This document shows, piece by piece, positions 24,201 through 36,200 of a DNA stretch of 64,000 bases (its first letter is position 1; each line of letters begins with the position of its first letter). The notes beneath the pieces were generated by a model. That model was not told where the DNA came from, searched no databases, and worked only from the letters and a program-made list of their open reading frames with translations. Location of the stretch: contig NC_133933.1 of the NCBI RefSeq assembly GCF_031877795.1, positions 94,075,552 through 94,139,551 on the forward strand. Reading direction: 5' to 3'. Made by a program: the position numbers and the translations under genes. This DNA is from Strix aluco. Lineage: Eukaryota > Chordata > Aves > Strigiformes > Strigidae.

Positions 24201-27200
24201 TCGGCTGGTGTTGGCTCTGTCGGACATAGGGGAAGCTTCTAGCAGCTTCTCACAGAAGCCACCACTGTAGCCCCCTGCTATCAAAACCTTGGCACGCAAA
24301 CCCAATACAAGGCTGAATGTTGTGAAAAATAAATTTTATAAATTGACTATTAAGCAATAAACCTTTTCCTTAGTCCAAACATTATGAATTTGTCCTACAT
24401 AAGTATTCTATTTAAAATCTGATGGCAGGGGAAATCTTCTAATTACACTTCTACATAAATAGCATGGCAATTAACTGTCAAGCTGGGCTGTCCAAGATTT
24501 TTTAGTAAGTAAATAAGGAAGTCTGCTGTTAAAGAAATTCAACTGGGTCTTTTTTCTTTCTTTTTCTCTGATGGAACAGAAGGCTTATATGTTTAAAAGT
24601 CTAAAGTCCATTTTACTTCCCGTTTTCAGAATTTTCAGTAGATAGGATGATATTACTGGGTTCTTGGATATTAGATATTATTTTTTTTAGTCCAGTCTTG
24701 TAAGGAGCTCTACAGTCAGATACTTACCTTAGCTTGGAAGCCCGCCTAAGAATTACATTGTCATGGCAGGACTCTTTTAGACTAGTGCCTAACTTCTAGC
24801 TTTTAAAAAATAAGTTAATTACCTAGGCTTCCTCTGTTTGGAGACAGAGATCTCCAGAAGGCCATTCAACCTGACTATATTGAACACTGTCAGAAGGAGA
24901 AAGTTTCTCTTAAAGGTCCCAACCTAAGAATTGTTTGTCGCTCTCTGACTGTGAAGGTAGCCTAGCTGGCTATCTTAAAGTAGAAACTCAGTTGTTATTA
25001 GGAGCAAGACTGGGGAGAAAGTTCCCCTGTTAGCTAGCTTTTATCACTGTATTTAGCAGCCTCAAGTTAGTCAGCACCCAGTAAACTTTGTTTCTTTTTT
25101 GTTTGTTTTTCTGTAAAGCTATGTTTTTATTAGTGTTACATTTTTCCAGTTCTAGTGATCCAGGATATGGCTTCCTGCCTGTCGTGGTTTAAGCCCAGAG
25201 GACAACAGAGCACCTCGAAGCTGCTCCCTCACTCCTTCCCCCTGAGGGCTGGGGAGAAAAAAAATAAAAGGCTCGGTGATTGAGACAAGGATGGGGAGGG
25301 ATGACTCACCAATTATGGTCACAGAGGCAGACTCAGTTGGGGAAGAGACAGAACATCAATTTAATTTGAAAACTACCACCACCACCACTTAATTTACCAA
25401 TCAATCAGAGTTGGACAGTGAGAAATACAACCAAATCTTAAAAAAACCCTTCCCTCACCCCTCCCTTCTTCCCGGGCTGAGCTTTGTTCCTGATTTCTCT
25501 ACTTCCTTCCCCAGAGTGGTGCAGGGGGTGGGGGATGGGGTTGTGGTTCGTCACCCATTGACTCTGCTGCTTCATCCTCTTCAAGGGGAGGAGGACTCAC
25601 GCTTTTCCCCTGCTCCAGCATGGGGTCCCTCTCATGGGAGACAGTCCTCCATGAACTTCTTGAATGTGAGTCCTTCCCATGGCCTGCAGTTCTTCATGAG
25701 CTGCTCCAGCGTGGGTCCCTGCCATGTGCTGCAGCCCTCCCAGCAACAGACTGCTCTAGCGTGGGCTCCCCTCAGAGTCCCGGCCTTCTCTGGGTGCATC
25801 CACCTGCTCTGGCGTGGGGTTCTGCACGGGCTGCAGGTGGGCATCTGCTCCACCATGGACCTCCATGTGCTGTAGGGGCACAGCCTTGCCCTCTCACCAT
25901 GGGCTGCAGGGGAGTCTCTGCTCCAGCATACCTCTCCTGCTTCTCCTCCTCCTTTCTGTCACTGACCTGGTGTTTGCAGAGGTATTTCCCTCACAACCCC
26001 TCCTTCTCTCAGGTTCCCCTTCTTAAATACGTTATCACAGAGTCACAGCCACTGTTGTTAATTGGCTCGGCCTTGGCCAGAGGTGGGTCCGACTTGGAGC
26101 CAGGGGACCTTCTAGAAATTTCTCACAGGAGCCGCCTCTTTGGCCCCCTCCCCTGCTACCAAAACTTCATCACACACAAACCCAACGCACCACATATAAG
26201 TGTCAAAAGCTTAAAATATAGAGAAAATATTATATTTTCTGTATAGCTCAAAGTTAGGAGGGGTCTGTTTAGGAAATTCCTACTGGTTGGAGCAACTGCT
26301 TTTGTTGGGCAAGAATTCACGATCTTGATGCTTTAGGCTGTGAGGGTAAAGAAAGGGTAATGTAATGAAACTGGACAGCATTAGTCTGCAGCTAAGGTAA
26401 TCTCTGTCTTTTTTTTCCCCCTGTATGTAACACTTGAATAAACATTGCTGAGCAATGCCAGCTTTTTGTTGCTGTAGTGTAAAGAACAATACATAGGAAT
26501 GAAGATTTCTTTTTTCAGTGTGAGTCTAGGCATTGGAATTAATTGTACAAGGCTGATGAATAATCAGTCATTTGGCCAACATCAGAATTAAGGTCCCACA
26601 CCATGGCAGAATTGTGGTTGTATCTCAGGCAATATATAAGACCACAGAGAGTGAAGACAGTGATGGGTAGTGTGGAGGTGATCTATCTTAGTTACAGTAA
26701 AGCTGGATCAGAGGATGAGTTATTCCAACTTTCATCTGCAGGTGGGGCAAGCACGGTTTAAGATGTGTTGTCAATCTAGAAAGAAGAAAGTTTTTATAAA
26801 ATATTTTACTTTCACCCACCCAACAATACAAAAGGCACAAAAAACTACAGTGGGAAGAACTGGCATCTTCAGAAAAGAATAGTCTGTGAACTGCAAGAAA
26901 GGGAGAGTGTCTAACTGTTGGGTTAGCAGCTGTGTGTTTATTTATGAAGTAGCACCATAAGCAAAGTGTATTTGCAAGTTTTAAGTAAGAAGTAGAATCA
27001 AGAAATTTTATGTGAAGTTTTCAGGCAACAGCAGAAGAAATAAGAGAACAAAAGGAAAGCATTCAAGGAAACTAGGCAGAGGGCAGAAAGCACAGGTCTG
27101 TAACAAGCAGTACATCTAGAAAACTGTTGAAGAGGCGCACACTGTTAAAGCCGTTGCCCATTGTTTTGGTAAAGGGGCTGAATTTCTTCCCAGTGCAATA

Positions 27201-30200
27201 GTTTTGTAGAAAACACGGATTAAAGAAAGTGTAAATATGTGGACAGTATTCATCAGTACTTCTACATTCTTAAAAAAAACCACAGAGGACCACAGAATGG
27301 ATATAGGAACTGTAGGCAGGAAGGTATTGACTACTCACTCATAATGACCAAGCCGGTATTTATATAGCCACATGTATATATTCTGGCTTTAGAAGTATAT
27401 TTTACAACTTAAAGCAGTGATTCTAACCCTTGGCTTATAAAATCCTCTGTGTAACCAAAGTAAGTTAAAAACAACACTGATAATGAAAGCAAAGTCTGGT
27501 ATTGCCTGGAGCAGCCTCCTTGGTCCATACAGCTGTTCAGGAGAAAGGGGTTTGGGTTTTTTTGTATGTCACTTCTGAAAGTTGAATCTGAATTAAGATT
27601 TCATTATTTTTTTTTTTTCTTAATGATGCTATACTATGGTGTTTTTCGTCAGGATTTAGCTTTTTCGAAGTCTGATATCTGAGGGGCTTCAGAGGACATG
27701 CTCTCCCTTGCTGTGGCAGCAGTCTGTTTCTGTTGTGTTTATATCAACGTTTGGTGCAAGGAATTTTACAAGAAGTAATAATAAATATAATTGCAAAATG
27801 CCCATTGTTCTATTTTCATGCCTGGATAGAACTGTTTTATTTTTTCCATGTGATTCATTTCAAGAGAGGATTATGCCAAGTTCTGCCTTATAATCATTGG
27901 AGATTCACCCTTGGGAAATGCTTCATCATAAACTTGGCAGGAAACAGTCAGCAATTGCTTTCTCAGAATTCATCCAAAGAAAATGCCTTTGACTGAAAGG
28001 AGAGTCAAGCACTTCCTTTTGAGAAAATGCCATAATTCTCCCCCCCCCCCCCCCCCTTTTGGTAAGGAGTCTAAGCTCTCTTTTAGTGTCTTAGAAAATA
28101 ATGTAATATATTGAGATAATTCATTCTTCTTCCCTTTTAGGAAATTTCTAAGAGTTCTTCCTCTACCAAGTGAAAACTGGAGTGCTTTGGTTGAAGAGTG
28201 GTGTTGTCACCCTAACCCCTTTGCCAGAAGCGCTTTGCACCCTCAGCATGATGACTGTTTTCTTGGAGACACTTTTTTTCTGTTGAATTCACGAAATGAA
28301 TCACATGTGTCTGAATCTCCCATGTGCTGCTCAGAGAGTGGACACCATGCTTCTCAGAGTGGTTCCAACTTGGTAAAGTATTTTGTTTGAATATTTCATA
28401 AGTGAATGTATTTGGATGTTTTCATTGTAAAACACTTTTTTGTCACTAGTTTATTTAACTTGTATGTATTACAGAGCTGTTTTGAAGGTCTCAGGGAGTT
28501 GTTGACATTCAGTTGTACAGAAGCCAGAAAATATTCTAAGCTATGATTTACATTTTCTAAAGTATGCACCATAGTCTTGATATTGACCTAGATATGCAAG
28601 AAGAATTTTTTCCTATAAACTTAATTGGAAACTATTTAATTATGTAGTTCTAAACCCAGGTATGTCCCTCAAAAATATCCTGAGTGAAGGACATCAGCAT
28701 TTAGTAAGATAGTAACTGTAATGGGTTAGGTGTTTGTCAAAGGGTAGTGTAGTGAAAAATGAGGAAGAAACTGGAGTAACAATGGCTTTTTTCTCGAACT
28801 GTGACTGGATGCATAACTGTAAATATGATCAAAGGAAGGTGTGATTTTTTTTTTTCTCTTTTTTAGCTTTAGAAAGACTTAGAAAAATCAGAATGTGTTT
28901 TGGGTTCAGATGTGGCTGTCTTACACTCTTTGAATATACTAAGGAAATTGAGTTTGTTTGACTGTTCTGTTTAGAGAAAGGGACCTGCCACCCCAGGTAA
29001 TACCTCTTCATGTTGATACTTCTGAGGTGTTCCAGGAGGGGATATATCAATCAGCTGAGTCTCTAGGAAGAAGGCTATCATTTGCCTTAGAAACGTCAAA
29101 ATTTATTGTTGCTCAGGAAAAAAAACATTTGTAGGGATACTGGTGTTTCAATGGTGGGATAAAACCCATGAAGAAAGAAAATTCAATGCTTTCCTCATCT
29201 TGGAAATTTAGCACTTACATAAAAGTTCAAGCAGTAATCTTTCCTTCTACCAGAACAACATCCAGGAACTCTGTTCACCAAAGCCTACAGTTCCATAAAG
29301 CCTTTTCTGTTAATCTACCACTTGTCTGTATCTGTGCTGACAAAGGATGGGGCTGCACATACCATCTTTTCATCCAATACCATGTAGTTAACCTGATTAC
29401 TGAAATCCTTCTACAGTTATGGGAATCGTTGCTGTCTTGGCAACTTGTGCCTCTAACAGCTGATGACTTGCTATGTACAGATTCCCAACATGAAACTTTT
29501 AATCTGTTGAGAAGTAACACCAAAGACCCTAATTCCCGTCTGCTGCTGCTGCTTATCATCATTAGGGATTTGTATTATCCCCAGTTAAATCACCAGGATT
29601 CTTGCAGTTCAGCGGTTGCTGGTGCAAAGCATCCAAGCAAGCCATCTGCCTGGGGAACAGTTTTGTCCTGCGGTCCATATCTGCAAGTCTTGCAGCTGTG
29701 GTCCCTTTGGTTTCTTGTTCCATTGTTCTTTGAAAAGCAGAATGTGGGGAGGGGAAAATAAGAACTGATACGCTGAAAGGATATCAGCATGGGAGAAGCA
29801 GATTACTTTGGATTAACTCAGTGGCAATTGGAGTTATTTCTTCCAAGTATCCTTAAGAAGGAGGCTGAGCAGAAGATTCTGAATTTCCAAGAGGACAAGG
29901 CTTTCTGCCAGAGGTCCCCAAAATGAATTATCTCACATTTCAGTAGTCTCAAAAGACATCTTAGGACAATGGGAACAAAGATAGGAAGAGGCAGGGTGCA
30001 TGGAGTTTGTATTGCAGCCCAGAGAAAGAGGAGCAGTCCGCCAACACGCTTCTTCAATCAGTCAAAGAGAATGTTTGCCAGAAAATGGTTGTTTTTGAGG
30101 CAGAAACATGATAAAAGGATGTGGGACAAAGATATTACTGAGATGTGGGTCAAACCAGGATAACTGCAGAACTTTTGAATGAGGGAGGAGGCTGTTTTCT

Positions 30201-33200
30201 GTCAGAAGCATACAAGAGTAGTTTAGTGTGATGAATTTTCATGTTTGCTTCCTTGAACTTGCATTGAAGTTGAGAATTCTTTCCTTGTTTGTGTCAAATT
30301 CCTCCTTCTACATCTTTCACACTTGCAGTGAATTCTCATTTCTGTGTTTGCTTATTTCCAGCATCGCTTGGTTGCCAAGCAAATGAGCAAACCTGTAAGA
30401 TCCTGCAGAAACTGGACTAATGAGGAAAAAACTCCTCATACTGAAACAGAAAATTCTTCCATAATATGACTAATAGAAAGTTACAGGCAAGATAGATTGC
30501 TATTGGCATAAATGCTTTCATTTCAGAAAAGATTGTTTCAGTCTGCCCCCGTATGAAAGTTCTTTTTTAATTGCATTGCAGTTCTTTGGAAAGTGTTTGC
30601 CTATGACCAAAATAGTAGCAGGAATGTATCAGGGATGCTTAAACAATCTTTTCCACCCTCTGGTGGACCAAGACAGCATCCGTCCATTGCAAACATATTT
30701 TTCACATCTATTAGTCTTCCAGTGTAACATAGTCTTTAAATGTCATATGGTCTTGCAGCATCCTAATAGTATCTCTTAGGGAAAATATTTTCCTTGACAC
30801 CATATCAGGGATCCTTAGGAATAGAAACAGAAAATATTAGGCTGGTGATCCACCTCCATCTGCAGATTGCCAGCAGCTGCAAGTTGTCAAATAGATATAC
30901 TGATTTAATTAGCATAGCTAAAACTATCGCTTTTTCCGTTGAAGCATGATACGAGTTAGTGGTGTTTTTTAGGTACCGTACTGCACGATTCTTAGCTAGC
31001 ACCTGTAACTATAGTCAGAAAAAAACATTCAAGTTGTAGCTTTCAAGGAAGTACTGTATATTACATACTTGTACTGTGCAATATTTGTACCAAACCCTGT
31101 CTACTATTCCTTGCTCTTCGTGTTAAGCAAGTAATTTTATTGTGCATGTTTGAGAGAAGTAGCAAGATAGGAATTGGGAAAGGGGATAACTGCATATATA
31201 TGAATCAGATGTTTTTTCTGATCTCCATAACAAGGGGGCTGTACTTCCAACATAGCTCTCTGAAGCTTTAACAGAGGCTGTTGGGCTCTCTCTGTGGCTT
31301 TTAGTTTGATCCCTGGTTTATGAGGAACAAGCAGGACTTCGTGATTGTAAGTTCATATTCCATGTGGGATGCTTTCTGTTTTTCATGGAGCTAGAGTGGT
31401 TCCTTCTTTTCATTTTATTATTTGCATAGTACAGATCAGAGAAATGTTAGGTATTTCCAGCATCAAATCCATCAGTTCTGTCTGAGCTATAGCTTTGAGA
31501 AAGATGTCCAGTGTTGATTTAATACTTCAAATGATGGAAACTTTATTACATTCCTTGGTAAGCTGTTTCAGTGGTTAATCATCCTGACTCTTTGCTGCTG
31601 CCTTATTAAATTAAGCACACTAAGAATTGCAACTCTGTATCTCTTTTTATCTCTAAGGTGTATTTATTTCCTAGAAATTATTTTTGTAGCAGTTTTCCAA
31701 ACCATTTACCAAATTTTTGACATACTTTATAGGTACATTTTTGCCGTAATTATCTCTCTAATTCTGAAAATGTTATATTTTTCTGTTTATCTGTATCAAC
31801 TATTCAGTTGTTCATGTATGCAGAGATCATATTTGCCCTTTCTTTTGTAGCACCTCATTAGTAACTCTGGTTTGGTTAGCTACCATCATCTAAATTCTTT
31901 TGATTATTGCTCTCTTCCACTATGTATTCCTTTATTTTATCATCACTGGCTTTGTTGTTCCTGTTGTTCCTGAATATATGGTCTGGCATTTGGCTATATT
32001 TTAGTGCAGATTGTTAGACTAAGCACAGCCTGCTTAATGATCCAGAGTTGTGTATAACTCCTCTGTCTCCCTTGTTTACCCCTTCCCTATCATTGAAGCA
32101 GAAAGTACTTACACTTTTCCATAGAGTAACTGAAAAAATTGGGCCAGCGTGTCTGCTTGACTTGTCTGTAATCTCTTTCATCACTGGTCTAATCACAGAC
32201 TCCATATCCTTCAAGGCATCTGAATTAGAATAAATCAATTAACAAAGCATTATTTGATTTTTGATTAGGATAATTATGCTTGGAAATCTGCATAGTCTGA
32301 AAGTCCACAATCCAGGTTCTGAAGACAGCCTGTAATACATACCTCAAACCTTACCTTTGTAAGATGAAGAGTGTACCTGACACAGCAAAGGACATTGGAT
32401 TTACTTCATGCTGCTTGTTTGGTTTTTTTTTTCTTAAATAATTTTGTGATGTCATAGGCCACAGAGCATCATTTTTTGTTCTGGACATCAGTCCGACACA
32501 TCATCATCATCCATCCATTTTAAAATTTGAATACTAAGGACTGTGGTAGTGGTGATGAAGGAAAACTATGCTCCCCAAAGAGTGCATCTGTGCTCACTTC
32601 ACTTGGAATCCATGGGAACTGTCGCCATCTTTTACAAAGGTTTCAGAAAAAGATAAATTTGGAGGTTTTAATTTATGCTAAATGTAGATATTATTTTCAT
32701 AGGCATGATCTGCAATATGATTTCTCAGGTTGATAGTGACTTGTTTAGACTTATAAACCAAGCCAATAAAACAGTAGTTGTTTAATTACACATGGGTATT
32801 TTTATGCACTGTATACTGTATGAACAATTATAAAGATGAACAATTATAAAGGTGATTATACAAAGACCACATGTAAAAATCCAATTTAGGTGTCTTCTCA
32901 TTACATTCTCAGGATTTCTAGCTCCAGAAGGGTTTACTAACTCAGGAACATCATTGTGGTTTTATATATGTATTGCTTCCAGGCCAGAGCTGTACTATGC
33001 TACACCCAGGTTAATAAGCCTGCACAGAACCTTTCTGAAATATCATGCTATGTTGTGTTCTTCAGCTGTTTTCTAGTAATTCAAAATAGTTTGTGGACAT
33101 TTTCTGCTCTCTGCTGAACAATGAACTGGCATTCCTGTAAAACTGTCCACAATGACTAGAACTTTTTACTGAGTGACGGTAGTTACATTGCAGCATAATA

Positions 33201-36200
33201 TTTTATGTATATATTTTGGAATACTTCTTCTCCTGTGCATTATTTTGCCTTATCAAAATCAAATTTACCTTGTCATTTTACCATCCAGTCACTCAATATT
33301 GCGAGATTCTCCTGTTAGCTATTACAGGTTATGCTGTGTAGTCAGTATCTGTTGCCGGTTTTTAAAACTAGTATAAAACTTGCAAGCAAGTTGAAGTGTA
33401 GAAAGCTGAAGTAGTGGATGCAAATCTGTGTGTATGTAAACATAAAGAGAACAGAAACAAGTACAAAGTTCACTATCTTCTCTGGAGAATATGTTAAAAT
33501 TATACATTCCTTTTTCAGAATAACTGAGTGACATTTAAATGACATTTCTTTGTCCTACAGAAATCAGAGGAAAATACCAGAGTAATTTGTAAGTGCTGCA
33601 AGACAATGCTGGGAGAAACAGTATCGTCAGGTATGGGATGTGCAAACCAAACTAGACTTCACTGCATCAGCCACTGAGAACTGGAGGTTAAAAACTCTAA
33701 AGGAAAGTTAGTTTATCAGTAAGGTGCAGGGCTGATTCCTGTGTGTTTGTCTCATTCCCTTCTGAAACAGATGAGGTTGTCGCTTCCACTGTTAGACCTT
33801 GAAAGTGACTTACAACAGAGGTTTTCCTCATCCTTGTTTCTGTGGTGTATTTGGCTAATTCCAAAGCTTTGGAAGGCTCAATGCATGATTCCAGTTTACT
33901 AGGAATCCCAGTTAAAAAGGAGACCTGAGAAATTACAGGTTGGTTGTTTTGCTGTCAGTCCTACAGACTAATGGAAAAGTTAACTCAGAACTTGATCATT
34001 ACAGATCTAGAAGCCAAGGAAATGATTGCTGACAGCCAGGCTGGTGTCACTGAAAAGAAGCCTTGTCAAAGAAACAGGTTCTCTCTCATCATCATCCAAC
34101 ATTGAGATGATGAGATTATTGGTTTAAAAGCTGTCATTATATTGAATCAGCAGGATTTACCTGGAGTAGTGTAAAGATGAGTCTCTGGTGGTTTTTAAAA
34201 TGTGGTTATTAACAGGAGAGAAGCAATAAGGTTGTTACTAGCAGGATTCATTCTTTCATTCTCCCTTTACTCCACTGCATCAGTCATTGTGAGCCCGGCT
34301 CAGTTCAGAGATCTGGAGAATATAAAAACTTCTCAGAAAATGCAAATCCTGTTTAAGAAATAAGTCATGAGGAGACACAAGACAAAAGGTCTTTTGTTAC
34401 AGAAGGTTCCAGTTGTCCTGTACAGGGATCTGAACAGTAGAAGCTTTAATAAAACTAAATTTGAGGTAAGATGCTTGAAAGCCCACAAAGCAGGTTGTGA
34501 CTTTAGGAAAGCAGTGGTTGAAAAAGATCTTCACAGATCATCATGAATAATGGATGCCCTAATCTTAAGCCTTCAGAAGGTTGTAGCAACCAGTAATTGA
34601 TGTGATCAATGGGTATGGGAAAAGGCAAATACTGTGTAGATGTGCAGGGATTTGGTCTGGACTCTGTACATGACTGAAGTTAGATAGCATGTCATTTGTT
34701 TTGACCATGCTTCTTCAGTATTGTAGGAAATTTACGTAGATTTCAAAGAACAAACAAAAAAATGACCCAGAGATGTATGGTATAAATCTAGACAGAGCCA
34801 TCTCTCTGAAGAGAAACTAGAGAGCAGACTTGACTGTCATGCTTGGTGCTTCTTCATGAGCCTTGAAGATAAAACTGAATTAGAGTGGTGTAGCTCTGGA
34901 GGCCAGGTTTGGCTTTGAAATTCCTTTGTTGACTATTCCTTCCCCTAATTCTATCCCCCCATTCTCATATGACTTTTTTCTTGGGAAATCCCACCTTCTA
35001 TCTCTCTGCAAGCAAACATCTCCTTAATTCCCAATGACCTTGCAGCAGTAGCACCAATTCCTTACTCAGGGCAACAGCTACAGTGAACTGACTTCTTTTC
35101 CTGCTGTCTCCCAGGACTAGGCACAGCGTGGAACAGACTAAAATTAAACTTAGAGGTAAAATATAATTTCCTAACAGTGAGGATAATTAAAAAAGTGTAG
35201 TACTTATCTGGAAAAGGGGTGGGATTATCAAGCCTTCAGAATCTTTAAAACAGATTGTCTTCCTGAAATGCTTGCTTTTACCCTATTTTAATGGGGTGTG
35301 TGGGCAGAGATCAGATAAGACAATCCTCTCCACCCTCAAAATTTATGAAACTGATGAATCTTTACTGTTGTTCACATGCTAAGGCTTAGTGGGATAAATT
35401 TATTACGCTAAATGCTTAACTTGTTCTGCTGGCCCTCTGGTTAGACTGTGTTTGTAGCATGGACACAGGGTTTCAGTATTATTGTCTTTGTCCTGACATT
35501 ATTGATTGGAATTAAGTTCTGTACTCAAACACTTCCGTTTAGTGTTAAAGGCTGTTAAAAGCTCCTGTTAAAGGAGCTTTTGAGGAACAGTTACATTGAA
35601 ACTCAGAATGTATGCGTTAGTGTTGAGTTAGTGTGATTTTTGGAAAGAAGTTCTAGTCTGCTCTTTGAGCAAAGAAGAAAATTATTCCCCTGTGTGTGCT
35701 GTTATTAAAACTGTCTCCTGTGATTCACTGCAGCATTACTGAGCAGCAGAGGGTACTAAAATACTTACGTAAGCTATGCTGATCTCAGTGCTTTCGGAAA
35801 GTTTTTTCAATTCATCTTTCAGGTTTGGCTTGAGCTCTTGTTTGCCTTGTTTCAAGATGATTGTTCCCAGAGTTAAACAAGGATCAATATGAATGAGAAA
35901 TTGCTGATCGTGTAATTAGCTCAGAGCAGTTTTCTTCTGGCAGTGTATGTTTTCTGTTATTGGTTGCTTCTCCTCCCACAAACCAAAGCAGAATTTGACC
36001 ATCCGCTGCACCTCTTAATTGAATGCTGAACAAAAGTTTAATTAGTATAGTGATATGGTGGCTTACAGTCTACTCTTAACAAGTTAGTTGTTCTGTTGTA
36101 CTTGTACTTGAAAAATGTTTTTGTCATTTTAGATACCATTAAATATTATGTCACCGAGGTGATTATTCGACCATCTGAGGAGAGTTTCAGCCCAACACCA

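Larger units (their letters stand above)
21079..28140 (+). other. UBE3D: UBE3D intron 3 (about 7.1 kb)
   Basis: Contains the two solo LTRs at 23.3-24.3 and 25.2-26.2 kb and a 17-C run at 28,040-28,056. The remaining parts (21,079-23,273; 24,310-25,179; 26,190-28,039) are AT-rich, with no recognised gene or repeat family. Confidence 0.75.

Noticed and set aside
23274..26189. A single ERV provirus with the two LTRs as its ends
   Set aside because: Only 870 bp separates them, with no gag, pol or env trace, and copy A has its own 5 bp duplication immediately at its ends.
25411..26246. 154- and 208-codon frames
   Set aside because: Same cause as above in LTR copy B.
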